The notes: generated from the letters alone by a model not told the origin. 64,000 bases of DNA from Arcuatula senhousia (GCA_963971305.1 OZ020307.1:61439702-61503701); one strand, 5' to 3'; positions 1-11,365 are shown, counted from the stretch's first letter. Numbers and translations are program-made.

Positions 1-81
1 ACTAGGTAATAAAAAAGTACCCAAATTTTCTTTCAACACAATTCGACTAATAATTTAATTAAAAATATATTAGGTAATAAA

Positions 82-259
82 ACAGTTATTTAATGTGTAG
101 CAAAGCAATAGATCAGAACTATTTCCCCCTTGGTATCCAGATTAGCTAAATGTTCTATTGACCTCAGCCTACGGCTTCGGGCGATAGAACATTAAGCTAA
201 TCTGGATACCTCGGGGAAAATATTCTGATCCTTTGCCTGGCTACACATTAAATAACTGT
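82..259. mobile_element. Palindromic foldback element (MITE-like)
   Basis: The two halves of this 178-bp segment are inverted copies of each other. The outer 20 bases (ACAGTTATTTAATGTGTAGC) recur as an exact reverse complement at 240-259. The inner arms (GGTATCCAGATTAGCTAA and TTAGCTAATCTGGATACC, interrupted by one or two mismatches) also pair. The loop is a short GC-richer stretch near 165-180. It has no coding capacity. The A/T-rich flanks (TAATAA-like on both sides) could contain a short target duplication, but I cannot fix its length. Confidence 0.8.
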
Positions 260-472
260 ATAATAAATACTATTTATAAAATTTCTCATTTTGAAAAAAT
301 TGTATGAATCAATCCATCGACTTGCAAAAATATTTTGTGACATTTTAGAAAAATCACTAGGCTGATCCTTTTTTTGTAAAAGCCAGGTATGTTTGACTGA
401 GATGTTTGAATTAAAGTTAGCATATCAAAAAAAGTCACTTACTGTAACCTATTTAGTGCCTGTTTTTTACCT

Positions 473-788
473 ATATTTGAGGGGGGTCAAGGGGGGGTCC
501 AAGAACACCTTAACAGGGAATTGATTTTCCCCAAAACAGATAACAGAGAATTGATCTTTTTGGACTGACCATTTCAATTTAGCTAACATACTATTTTTAA
601 TAACAGATAACATAAAATTATATTATTCAATAACAGGTAACAGTAAACTGAATTTCTTCAATAACAGTTAACACAGAACTGGTCAATAACAGTTAACATT
701 AAATCTGATATCTGCAATAACAGCTAACAGAGAACCAATTTAAGCAAATAACACAGGAACAGCTAACCCCCTTGCCCCCCTCATATTT
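473..788. mobile_element. Small TIR element with degenerate internal TAACAG repeats
   Basis: The left end has TGAGGGGGGTCAAGGGGG and the right end carries its near-exact reverse complement (CCCCCTTGCCCCCCTCA), so this is a roughly 315-bp unit with G-rich/C-rich terminal inverted repeats. Inside are about eight irregular repeats of a motif like AATAACAGNTAACA, spaced 25-45 bp, all in one orientation. No reading frame of note. Interpreted as a non-autonomous DNA element. Confidence 0.6.
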
Positions 789-1074
789 TCCATTTGTTTT
801 GTCAAACATTAACATGATTGTTCTGTCAAACAAGCTCGACGTTCAAACTAATTAACTTACAGACAAAGATTAATAATTTTATAGGAAACGTAAGTTAAAA
901 TAATAATAAGCTTTTGATAAAAAAACAAAAACAAAACAGAACTTAAAAGTTAATGTTTACCTTGATATTTTTAAGTCCAGGTATATTTTTAAACCGCCGC
1001 GTAACCAGGAAAAACATTGGCGTTAAGGTATGAGTTGTTTAAAGCGCTAAATTTAAATTTAAATTTTTCTTTCA

Positions 1075-1401
1075 GGTTAGTTAGTTCCTCTAGCAACGCG
1101 ATTGGCTATACCCGGAAGAGTAACATAGAAGGGATGGTACAGTGAACATAAAATGATGATGAAGTTGAGGAAAGTGGACACAAAGCCAATCGGGGAGAAG
1201 AGTAGAAAAGAAGTGATGGTCAAAGACGTGTATCCAGTTAGACACGCTTCCAGTATACTATTCTACGGGTCCTACTCTTACCGAGACCTGCAGCAGGGTT
1301 CGTTAACGTGCAATGAAAGAAACATTTTTCCCAACACGGCACCATTATGGTTTGCGGTCAGGTTTTCCGTGTTATTGCCTGACGACCCCGGCATGCCTTA
1401 A
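1075..1401 (+). CDS. Weak candidate exon / short ORF, function unknown
   Basis: An 82-codon frame (ATG at 1153, stop at 1399) lies in a GC-richer island than its surroundings. It is preceded at 1066-1075 by a pyrimidine tract and CAG that could be a splice acceptor. The predicted peptide is basic at its N-terminus, with no domain, signal peptide or repeat I recognise. It may be a fragment of a transposon gene or chance. No partner exon was found. Confidence 0.15.
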
Positions 1402-1674
1402 AACAGTGCTATTCCATACAACTACTTGGGACAAATATCCCAGTCGTTTAAATTTGCGAGCAAAGTGGCCTGACCCAATTTGGGATTTTTGAGTGCAATT
1501 TAGTGGGGTTTTACCGACAAGCTTAACGTTACTGCGGGCCTATTCGCGCCCCGGAACCCGCGCGGGTTCAGTTTTTCAAAAAGGTATCTTTCATAAAAGT
1601 ATAAATATAAAGCACTGCCATACTTTTAATAAAGTTAAGTGATTAACAGAATTAAAAAGGCACCAATGGGTCAT

Positions 1675-1904
1675 TTTAGTGTCAAAATTCCAAAAGGGCT
1701 ACGACAAAACCCAGTAAACACGAACAAGAACAGCACGAGGAATAACAAAAGATAAAAAAAAACATATAAACCAATTAGAAATCAACAACTCGAACTCCAG
1801 TCGTAACAAGAGTGAACTCCGGTGCTCCGGAAGAGTAAGCAATTCCTGCCTGCTTATAGGAACACCTGTTGCACTGCCAATTTTCAATTCAGTGTGTCAA
1901 ATCC
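1675..1904 (+). repeat. Interspersed repeat, diverged relative of 29838-30090
   Basis: This stretch aligns loosely with 29838-30090. Both contain an A/C-rich tract, then a block around GAACTCCGGTGCTCCGGAAG (here) or a diverged form ending TTCTTCGGAAGGGTTAGCAA (there), then a C-rich block and an AAATCNGANAAA-like end. The two copies are heavily diverged and neither codes. It abuts the long inverted repeat that starts near 1905. Confidence 0.5.
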
Positions 1905-4170
1905 GATAAAGGAAGGCAAAACAAAGCTCTATGACAAACCAACATCTGCACTCATCTGCGAGATAGAAATCCCATATTTGTCTACGAGAGCATGGTGTTT
2001 ACCATTAAATTTCTTAATTTTAATTAGTGAAGACAGTAACCGAGAAGCAACATAACCTTGTGTCAGCAATTTTTTGTGTAAAACGTGACCCTTTGCCAAG
2101 GAAATCAATGTAGTTCAAGGAAGTTAGTGAATATCATAGTTTAACTCGTCTATGTGTGATTTGTTCTTAACAAAAACATTTTAATGAATTTTGAATCTCA
2201 TTTTTATTTTTAATCTCAAATTTTAGATGGGCCATTACAAAAAAAAAAAAAAAACGGCGCGAGTAGCGACAATTCACAATTAGTCACATTGAAATCTACT
2301 TGCTGTTTACCATTGCATATTTTTTTTCTTATTGTCGTTTTCAATGTCTGTTCATTGAAACATGTTAAATGCTGTCAAAATATTCCGTTCTATTTTTATA
2401 GAAATCGGTCGGAATGAACCAGCGTTTACTACCCCTGATGCGCCTTTCATTTTTGTATTCCTCGGAGACTCTCTAGCCAGACAACTGAAAATGCCCAACA
2501 TAATTAATATGAAAAAAAGAGCATAGAAAAATATATAAACAAAAAATGTCCAGAACCAACATTATAACTCCCCTTCAAGGCCTAAAACCGCAAAGAATAA
2601 AAGCGGTAATAAAAAGAATCCCATTATCTGTCAATTGCTAAAACAAATGTTAAATTTAAAAAGCGGAAAATAAAATATCCGCCAATGTTTAACATAAATA
2701 ATAATATTATAGAAATTTTTGACAATTAATTAAATTTATTTAATACTTAAACTAGAATGGGTCATTACTATTAGCAAAATCGGGTTGATTTATCCAGCAC
2801 TGAGAAAAGGCATGTTTACTGTGTTTAACTGCAAAAACCTAGCATATTCCAGCACACTCACAATTGAAACTTTTTGATAGTCCTGAGGTATTGGAATTTG
2901 AGTATGTATCATGGTTCGAAAAGATGCATATTCAGTTTTGTAAAAAGATAATAAATGTAAGAATGACATCACCGAGTTATGTATGACATTCCCGCTACGC
3001 CAAAATCACGTTTTTCGCGAAGCTTAAGGCCGAGTAATTCCGATTGGGTGTATGGGAAACTGGTTTCTTCTCCCGGGTTCTTCTCTCAGTATAGGGCATC
3101 CGAATGTCAACAGCCTGAAGAAACAGACATCACAGAAACCATTCACGGGAATACAAGACTCGGGTTATCTCCTACTGGAATAGGTTAATATGCAATGAAA
3201 ATAAACTGAGCAGAAAAATGTTTAAAAAAAAATGAACTGTTTGTGTATCAATGATATGATATTTGTTTAAGTAACATTTTTGATTCTTAAATTCCTATAT
3301 GCCCAGTGAAAATATAAAAACTGTAATCAAATTATGATCAATTTATTCAAAATTGGTTTTCTGACTTAGAAAATTCCTGTAGAATTTATTGAAAAATTAC
3401 AATAATGATTTTCTCGCTATGCTACCAGTAATCTAGAGGTAGTAAATGTATAACTTTTAACTAAATTTAGATTGCCGAACAAAACTAGCAACTGAAACTG
3501 GTAGACGGAACAATACCCCCAAAGAAAGGCAATCTATTTATTTGTTTGTAGAGAAGCCAACGGAGATGAGTTCCACATTCTTGACAACTGCAAAAATTGA
3601 ACATATTTTAGCAATTATAAGCAAATTCATACCCTATTATTATTTCAACAATCCGACAGTACACAAGATTGAAAAATTTTTCCTTTATGTTACTTTTCAC
3701 TTTTGAAAGAGTATCATGGTTTATAAAACTTGTACCAAAACTTCTAACGAAACCTCTCGTTATACATGATATATTTGTAATTTCTACTATGTAAACTTTT
3801 TTGTATTTCTTACTTGCTTGTATTCCTGTTTATCTCGTCATTGGAAACATTTTTAATGTACCTCATGTTATACTTCATGTGTTTTAGCATTGAATAAAAG
3901 TCTTGTATCTTGAGCTCTTGTTAATTAAGTATCACATTTGATTCGTTAATCACTAGCTTGTGGGTACTACATCGATTTCCTTGGCAAAGCGTCACGTTTG
4001 ACACACAAATTGCTGACACAAAGTTATGTTACTTGTCGGTTGCAATCTTCACTAAAGAAATTTAATGGTAAACACCGTGCACTCGTAGACAAATATGGGA
4101 TTTCTATCTCGCAGATGAGGGCAAATGTTGGTTTGTCATAGAGCTTTGTTTTGTCTTTCTATGCAGAGAC
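1905..4170. mobile_element. Element bounded by ~210-bp inverted repeats
   Basis: Bases 1905-2118 reappear in reverse complement at about 3966-4165 with many small differences. Anchors include AACAAAGCTCTATGACAAACC / GGTTTGTCATAGAGCTTTGTT and CCTTGTGTCAGCAATTT / AAATTGCTGACACAAAG. The arms enclose about 1.85 kb that is AT-rich and codes for nothing recognisable. A GC-richer island at 2975-3190 and an AATAAA at about 3893 could be remains of a transcript. Divergence between the arms suggests an old insertion or an old inverted duplication. Confidence 0.6.
2975..3190 (+). other. GC-richer island inside the 1905-4170 element
   Basis: This ~215-bp stretch has clearly higher GC than the surrounding element and holds a 69-codon frame (2979-3185) with no recognisable domain. 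It could be an exon fragment carried by the element. No convincing splice signals frame it. Confidence 0.2.
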
Positions 4171-4609
4171 AGTTAGGAACAATGGATAGATCTGATTTTG
4201 ATCAGATTGAAGCCTAACCTCCCCCTATTAAGCAGAAAAATAACGGACAGCAAAAATCAAATTGATAAAATTAAACTAATCAGGGGAGAACCTAAGACAT
4301 AAGACCTATATTAAAAAAACCTGACAGCTAGCAAATGATACAAGCTTTAAAGTGGAACATACTAAATATTAATCTCGAAGAACCGGTCTCAAAATTTTAC
4401 TTTTTCCTTAAACAAGTGTGGACACAGGCAGGACATGGACTCTAATAGGACATTGATAGAGATTGAAATATTTATATATATTGGTAGCATATGACTTATG
4501 TTGTAATCTAAGAGGCATCAATGGGGCATTTGAGTGCAAATATCAAAAGGCTATGATTAATAATAGCTGTGAAGTGTTATAAAATTTTTAACTCTGAAAA
4601 ATGAGTGAA

Positions 4610-4850
4610 AAAAGTCAAAATTGACACATTGTACAGGAAGTAAATGATTGGCAGACCTGAAAATGAATCCCACCATATGGGACCCAGTCACCCATACCTG
4701 CATGAAGCTACATACCAAATATCAAAAGCTTACGATTAATTATACCTGAGAAATCTGTTATGAAAATTTTGATGATGGACAGACGGACTAGTCAAAAACA
4801 TTATATCCTTTGCAATTTGGTTGTTTGGGATATAAATAAAGGTTCTGATG
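4610..4850 (+). repeat. Fragment of the AGGAAGTA-CAGACCTGAAA repeat family
   Basis: It contains the ordered landmarks of a family seen again at 20.5, 21.0, 21.3, 21.85, 25.3, 27.1 and 31.1 kb: AGGAAGTAAATGATTGGCAG, then ACCTGAAAATGAATCCCACC, an ATATGGGACC block, a TACCAAATATCAAAAGC block, then GGACAGACGGAC and ATTATATCC. Non-coding. Confidence 0.7.
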
Positions 4851-7375
4851 TGCCTAGACTCCCAAGGCCTTTGTGACCATTTTTGGTATAATTGATTAAG
4901 AAGTTGTTTTTGAAAAGTCAATTTTATCATTAAGAATAGAGAGCAAAATCTTGCAAAATTATAAATTTATATGCCAAATGAAAATTTTTGGGTCGGTTCG
5001 GCCTTGTGAGTTTCGTCCCTTTTTATGAACACGATTAAAAAAAAAACCCAACAAAATCAAAAATAGTGTGATTGGGACTCATCAGTAGGCATCACACATT
5101 ATTGACATAATAGTATTTGTATTGAATGGGAACAAAAGTGTTAAAATGAAACTTTTATATTAATAACATATTTTCCAAGTCCTTCCAGTTACACAGGTTT
5201 TGAGAACAGTTTAGAATATTTTATCTATAAATATTACACATTACTTTAGAGGAAATGAGAAAGTTTGACACATGGTTAAATAATATTTTGTGTAAGTATA
5301 TGGCCTAACCTATTAAAAGATGCAGATTCATTCTGTATCATTTACTTAAATAGAGTTAGTTAACTTAAGTGGTTATGGTTGGAACATATAGATCACTTGA
5401 AACATTTGAAGCATTTATTATTTTAGCATCTAGAGGAAGTTACCACTTTCCCATTAAATCAGTGTGGGCCACAGGGAGGCAGGCATGTTTTGTCAGTTTA
5501 AGTTATCAAAAATGTTAACCTGGTATGCATTGCTATGGATGAACATGCATCGCAGGAGACAAATAATTTTTTTTCCTTACTAATAGGTTGTTCAATGGAC
5601 AGTTTTCATAGATATGTTTGTTGGGTTGTGAAGACTGTTGATTAAATTTCAATTTAGTAAGTTGTTCAATTTTTTAAAAGTTGTGTTAGATAATATTAAG
5701 AGAAGGCTAAGCAAATTTTGCAAGAAATTTGAAAAAGTTCTTGGCCAAAACTGAAAATTGATTGAGGGATAGACATAAATTATCCAGTCATTTTTATTGA
5801 ACAGAAATGTGGTACTCATTTTACTGTGAAGTTGAGCATCTTACTGCATGAATGAAAAGTTGGTTATCACAATAGGTGATAAATATCAGTCTAGATACAA
5901 ATATGAAGTAAAAAAATGTTGGAGGGATCATTCTCAAATATATAATGTGTGGTAAATATATTTGGAGTTTTTACAATGAAATTAGCACCAAAAAAAAACC
6001 AATCAAAAACCAGATTTTTTTTAGTCCTGTAAAATATTTTAATTCGTGTTCAATGGAAAAATGAAACAAACATGTACAAAATAAATCAAAAGGGACGAAT
6101 TGATTACATATATAACATTGGAAACATGTAACTTTAACCATGACATGTCAAGATAAAGGAGTATTTAGCAACAGTTTGCAGCATTGAAAGTAAATGTTTT
6201 CAGAATGATATATTTACATTAAAGTCACATTATCAAAAATTGAGAAGTAAACATGAAATGAAATAAAATAAAAGGTGTGATTCCAGTCACCAGACTGATC
6301 CTAGTTTATACCATTGACCCTAACTTTTTTTTTTTTTAATCTAGTAAAATAAAGAAAAATAAATATGTATTTTTGACAAATTCTATTGTTTTGGCAATCT
6401 TAATGCGAATAAATTTGTCCATTCCTCCAAACTGAACAGGAATTCATCTAGTTATTTTTGAGCATCATGATAAATCCTGGTAATGAATGTGTTACAATTG
6501 AATTTGATCTCTCTGATAAGTTAAAACTCACATTTATAGAGGAGATTATCTTGTTGTATGAAGGAAATATTTTCTTAGTAAAAAAGAATTTCATATTGGC
6601 CAAAAAAAAATGTGGAAAATAATTGTCGAAGAGTTGTTCAAAACATAAATTCATAAATTAGTTGGAAAAATCATAGATTTAAGCAACATCTCTCAGAGAT
6701 AATTTTTTCCTTCATGTTAAAATCATTTACCTATGATTAGTTCTTTTCCAACGGTGGTGCAAGCTTCCAATATTACAAAATTCAATAGGAGATTTAAGCA
6801 TTGGTACTGCGAAGTAATTTTATTAGTTCTTGTTCTGTTTGGGGGTATAGAACAATTTATTCGTTTTACCATGTATTAACGAAATTCTACAGAATGTTTT
6901 TTATATTTTGTTTTTCATTTAAGATTCATGAAATTATAAATACCCAAAGTGTTGAAACATAAAGAGGTAATAAGATATAGGAATTTTTCAGACTTTTTAA
7001 TCAAGAAGTGGTGGAAACCACATCAGTTATTTTATCTGGCATAAAATGTGTGCAACTGAATTCTATTTCAGTTGAAATGTGAGAGTTATTTATATACAAA
7101 AAAGAGGAAAAGATATAAAAATTTGTATCACATTAACTGTGTTATGGAATGTAATGAACATGATGAATATAAATGAAGATGGAATTTATGTACATACATG
7201 TATATGGAATGATGGGTTCAGTATGATAAATGGATATTAAATTGAAGGTTCTAAAAATAAATACTAAAGTAAGTGAAACTAAAATGTATATTTGTTTCAC
7301 AACAAAATGATGTTAAGTGACATAGTAAAAATCTACGATTATCACAAAATATACAGGATCATATAAAAACAACAA
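4851..7375. other. AT-rich intergenic DNA, nothing identified
   Basis: About 2.5 kb of AT-rich sequence with only short chance reading frames on both strands. I see no gene, no RNA gene and no clear terminal repeats. Confidence 0.6.
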
Positions 7376-7383
7376 AGTATATC

Positions 7384-8632
7384 AACTGCCACCAAAAGGT
7401 GGATGGCAGTCTAATCACACAAAACAATGAGTAAAACAAAGTATTTTATCTGGTACAAAAAGGTGGACGGTAGATTGTTTGGCAAGTCTTATCACACAGA
7501 ACAATGAATAGATCATATAAAGACATAAAAAAGTTTTTCATCTGCCACCAAAAGGTGGACTGCAGATGATTTGGCAAGTCTTATCACACATACTGTAACA
7601 TAAAGAACAGCTGAATTATAAAACAAAAAAGTATTTCATCTGCCACCAAAAGGTGGACTGCAGATGATTTGGCAAGTCTTATCACACATACTGTAACATA
7701 AAGAACAGCTGAATTATAAAACAAAAAAGTATTTCATCTGCCACCAAAAGGTGGACTGCAGATGATTTGGCAAGTCTTATCACACATACTGTAACATAAA
7801 GAACAGCTGAATTATAAAACAAAAAAGTATTTCATCTGCTCACCAAAAGGTGGACTGCAGATGATTTTGCAAGTCTAATATCTTACAGAACACAATGAAC
7901 AGTTGCATTAAAAAAGAAACAAAAAAGTATTTCATCTGCTACCAAAAGGTGGACTGCAGATGATTTGGCAAGTTTTATATATACAACATAATACACAGTT
8001 AAATATGAAAAAAAGACAAAGTATTTCATCTGCCACCAAAAGGTGGACTGCAGATGATTTGGCAAGTCTAATATCTTACAGAACACAATGAACAGTTGCA
8101 TTAAAAAAGAAACAAAAAAGTTTTTCATCTGCCTCCAAAAGGTGGACTGCAGATGATTTGGCAAGTCTTATATCTTACAGAACTCAATGAACAGCTGCAT
8201 TAAAAAAAAAGTATTTCATCTGCCACTTAAATGTGGATTGCACATGATTTGGTAAGAGTTTTCATGCAAAACAAAATGTACATGTGCTTGTAAGAACTAC
8301 AAAAATTAAATCTGCAACCAAAATGTTTGCTACTAAAATGTAAACTGCAGATGAGTTGGCAAGTCTTATCTTATAGAACATAATGAACAGCTGCCAGTGT
8401 TTTTGTTTGCTTGATTTTACCTTCGAATACAGGCTGTTTCCCCTAGTAAATTTCTTTCAGAATCATGCAAAATTCCCAAAATAATTAATTTTCCCCAATC
8501 AATTTTCCCCCCTTTTTTGGGTTCCCAAATACCTATTTTTTGTTATTTTTCTTCCCAAAGAAAGAGGGCAAAAAAAACACTGCAAGTTGCATTAAAAAAC
8601 ATCTGCTACCAAAAGGTGGACTGCAGGCACTA
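7384..8632. repeat. ~98-bp tandem array with a conserved nested hairpin
   Basis: About twelve units, the central seven or eight nearly identical. Each carries CATCTGC, then CCACCAAAAGGTGG (itself a CCACC/GGTGG stem with an AAAA loop), then ACTGCAGATG, whose GCAGATG pairs with the opening CATCTGC. Each unit can thus form a two-tier stem-loop. The linker is AT-rich and varies in length. Outer units (7384, 7445, 8217, 8310, 8600) are more diverged. The array lies beyond the last of four minus-strand frames at 9.1-18.8 kb. Such arrays are known in some Helitron/Helentron relatives, so it may belong to that element (inference). Confidence 0.85.
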
Positions 8633-8854
8633 ATAAGAAAGGATCAATTGTCTAATTATCTTTGTTATCATTGATAAAATTAGAGAAAACATGAATGTTT
8701 AATGAAAACTGCTGCACAAACACAATGTATACTAATGAAAAAAAGGAATATATGCATGTGTTAATGTGTTTCCTTCTTATATTACGATGCAAAACAATTG
8801 TTTCAGTTTTGATCACAAAAAGAGAAGTCAAACAATCATAGAGGATGTTTTATG

Positions 8855-8860
8855 TTTATT
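8855..8860 (-). promoter_or_regulatory. Candidate polyadenylation signal
   Basis: On the minus strand this reads AATAAA, about 285 bases past the stop of the coiled-coil frame that ends at 9145. It is the nearest canonical signal downstream and could end the transcript of the 9.1-18.8 kb block. The hexamer is common by chance in such AT-rich DNA. Confidence 0.3.
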
Positions 8861-9144
8861 GAAATAATATGGATGAAATGAAATTTTTGTTTGTTTGTTT
8901 GCTAAACACACTTGGGCTTTACAATGTACACATTTTGATTGTTTGGGTTAGAATTGAGCAATAGGACAAATATTTTGATTTTAACATAGGCCATTTGTTT
9001 GGATGCATAAACATGGTGCAGCTATTTTAAGTAATGCATATTGATATTCATGGAATGACTTTTTTTCATTAGTATACATATGTGTTTATGTAATCATAAA
9101 TAAATTATTTATCATCGTGCAGATGTTTGCGCAGATTTTCTGCT

Positions 9145-9765
9145 TTACATGTCAAATGCTTTTTTCTTTTTTATTGTTCTGGTTTTTGTTTTTTTTTCTT
9201 CAGCATGGCGGTCGCTGTCTGAAGATTCTATTACCAGTATTTTAGACCTTTTCTTGATGATCTTTCCTGATTGCTTTCCTTTTTTTCTTTTTTTTGGACT
9301 ATCAATGTCTGACGAGTCTGGTAGTTTTATTTTTGCCAGTTCAGCATCTGAACTGGCAGATTTATTAGATTTTTCATATTGTTCAACAGGAGGGCTGTCA
9401 TGTGATGTGGAGGGAACTGCAACAGGGGGACTGCCATGTGATGTGGAGGGAACTGGTGAAATCAGTTGTGAGGCAGTTAGTGGGGCACATTTTGCAGCTG
9501 TGGTAGATTGTACTACTGGTGATGACAGATTTAAAGTTGTGGATGACTGTTTTGGTAATTGTTGTTTTCCAGATGATGTTGTTTGCTGAGCTGGGTTTAT
9601 GTTTGAGGTAGAAGCAGAGGATGAAAGAACACGCATTGTCAAAAAGTTCTCTTGCTGAGATAAAGCTTTGTGTTTTTGGTTGAGTTTTTCAATTTGTGCC
9701 TCCAGTTGAGATTTTTCTACCATCACTTGTTTAAGTTTTTGGAGAATTTTTGATTTTTCTTCCAT
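9145..9765 (-). CDS. Coiled-coil, Ser-rich nuclear protein with NLS and SUMO-interaction-like motif
   Basis: I chose the ATG at 9765 because it directly follows a strong splice acceptor (a run of ten T's, then CAG) on the minus strand. The frame could therefore also be an internal exon. The product has 206 residues. Residues 1-39 form a coiled coil (heptad Leu/Ile/Val among Glu/Lys/Gln). Residues ~45-135 are Ser/Thr/Pro/Gln-rich, with a PSTSHGSPPV/PSTSHDSPPV duplication. A basic cluster PKKRKKGKQSGKIIKKRSK looks like a nuclear localisation signal, followed by ILVIESSDSD, which has the form of a phosphorylatable SUMO-interaction motif. The tail is again basic. No enzymatic domain. Third small frame after the Helitron-like gene on the same strand. 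A nuclear adaptor role is inferred. Confidence 0.6.
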   Translation of the reverse strand: MEEKSKILQKLKQVMVEKSQLEAQIEKLNQKHKALSQQENFLTMRVLSSSASTSNINPAQQTTSSGKQQLPKQSSTTLNLSSPVVQSTTAAKCAPLTASQLISPVPSTSHGSPPVAVPSTSHDSPPVEQYEKSNKSASSDAELAKIKLPDSSDIDSPKKRKKGKQSGKIIKKRSKILVIESSDSDRHAEEKKTKTRTIKKKKAFDM

Positions 9766-10424
9766 CTGAAAAAAAAAAGCTAGTGAAAAAAATCTGTACA
9801 ATCAACTTAGTAAATAAAGGATTAGAAAATATTAAATTCTATTTAGGATACTTTATGATGCCTATTAATAATTGCAGGTATATAATGAAAAAGCATTGAA
9901 GTGCAGTACACAGTTGTACCAGTTATAAATACTAATTGCATTTAGTTTTCAAGCTTAAGTAATAAAGGCCAAAATTAATTATATATATTATATATGTAAA
10001 TATGCCTTTTTATGTAATTTTTAGAACATAATGTCTTTACTTGAGAAGTCTAATATTTAGGTTACATTAAATTGAATCTTTATTCACAAAAAGCAAATTA
10101 TTGCATAAGTTTTGCCAAAACAAAATATTAAGGTCCTGAAGCTCTTTCGTCACTTGTTTTGAGGCAACCTAATTTGCTTTTCATTTAAAGATCACCTGCC
10201 TTGTTACTTTTTTAGTGTTTTCATAGTGATTTGTCTTGTGTACTTTTCGGATGGTGGAACCAATTAGAAACCTATCTCTCTCATCTTTTTTTGAAGAAAA
10301 AAATTGCTTGAGAAGCAAACAATGAATTTTATATGGCCTATGTTTCATTAATTTTTTTCAGTAGTTCATGTTTTTGAAAGTAAGAAAAGAAAAGGTGTAC
10401 TATATATAATGGGACAGTTAAATG

Positions 10425-10447
10425 TTGTTTACCTGAAAAGAAAATTT
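10425..10447 (-). promoter_or_regulatory. Juxtaposed splice acceptor/donor (zero-length exon motif)
   Basis: The minus strand reads TTTTCTTTTCAG followed at once by GTAAAC. This is the arrangement of a recursive-splicing (ratchet) site. It lies between the frames ending at 10742 and starting at 9765, in the interval that would be their intron. It may be chance; the interval is short for recursive splicing. Confidence 0.25.
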
Positions 10448-10477
10448 AAGGCAGATAATCAGAGAGTGCAAAATATT

Positions 10478-10515
10478 TCAGTGTTCTCCCCAGAAATTTC
10501 TGCTAACATCCTGGT
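10478..10515 (+). repeat. Lone end of the CAGTGTTCTCCCCAG element family
   Basis: CAGTGTTCTCCCCAGAAATT here matches the left terminus of the element at 12754-13350. No matching right end is nearby, so this is a truncated copy. Confidence 0.5.
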
Positions 10516-10741
10516 ATTTGTAATTTTTAAAATATCATCTTTTGGTTTTAAATTATAGCTTGATATTACTAATGAATGTATTTAAGATAGTTTCAGATTT
10601 CATCATATTTTTGGACAAGATAGCATTTAATTGCCAATATGTTATAAGAGTCTTGGGAGAACATGGAAATGAAATATGTAGTGGTTACTTTTGTAGAGTG
10701 CTATGCAATATTAAAAAATGCAAATGTGTTGACATACAAAG

Positions 10742-11365
10742 TTAGAAAATGTCAAGCCAACACCAAAATATACAATGTTCATAGTTGTTGGAGCCATATT
10801 CTTCTGTGAGATCTTCAAATTTGGGTGGTTGGATTGGAAAACTTTCAAATGGAAGGTTATTTGAAACAAAGTAGCACAATAAATGCTTATAAAATGTTGC
10901 TTCTGATGGATTTATGTCAAGCAGTAGCACTTTGTTGTTAATAATGTGGAGGCAACCATTCAATTGATAAGACTGTATTGAACAGATGCCAACATGAAAT
11001 GCAGAGCATATTATTTGTTCTAATTCTTCTTTTGAAAGGATCTTGTCAGCAATTACATGTACATCTATAAACTCAACCATATCTGTATCTGGGCAAGCAA
11101 TAAATGAAAAGTGATAATTATTATGCTTCAACACTCCATTAATTTGCTGTTCATCATACTGTGCTGGTCCATCTAGTGGAGGAGGAGAGATAGGGGTTTC
11201 AATAATGCATGAATGTTTGTATGCATTTTGGCAATTGTTAACAGTGCTAGATAAATTTTGAACTTGATGGAGACACGGTACAGGCAATTCATTAATATGG
11301 TCCATCAGTATACCATGTGTAAAAATTTTTTGTACTGCCAAGAACTGTAAGGTTGGAACTGTCAT
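10742..11365 (-). CDS. Unidentified 207-aa protein with SOCS-box-like N-terminus
   Basis: The frame runs from ATG 11365 to a stop at 10742. Just upstream on the minus strand is TTTTCTTCATTCCAG, a good 3' splice site, and the frame stays open back to it, so this is probably an exon. The N-terminus (VPTLQFLAVQKI, then about a dozen residues, then INELPVPCLHQV) resembles a SOCS box: a BC-box-like TLxxLxxxxI followed by an LPxP Cul5-box-like motif, with Ala where the BC-box Cys is expected. The rest is a mixed alpha/beta-looking sequence rich in Cys, His and aromatics, with no family I recognise. Position between the TatD and coiled-coil frames suggests one transcription unit. The SOCS-box reading is tentative. 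Confidence 0.55.
   Translation of the reverse strand: MTVPTLQFLAVQKIFTHGILMDHINELPVPCLHQVQNLSSTVNNCQNAYKHSCIIETPISPPPLDGPAQYDEQQINGVLKHNNYHFSFIACPDTDMVEFIDVHVIADKILSKEELEQIICSAFHVGICSIQSYQLNGCLHIINNKVLLLDINPSEATFYKHLLCYFVSNNLPFESFPIQPPKFEDLTEEYGSNNYEHCIFWCWLDIF

Noticed and set aside
7883..8164. 93-codon frame with a repeated peptide
   Set aside because: It simply translates the ~98-bp hairpin array; no start context or domain.
9149..9589. 146-codon plus-strand frame
   Set aside because: It is the antisense shadow of the coiled-coil/NLS gene, which has the splice acceptor and sensible motifs.
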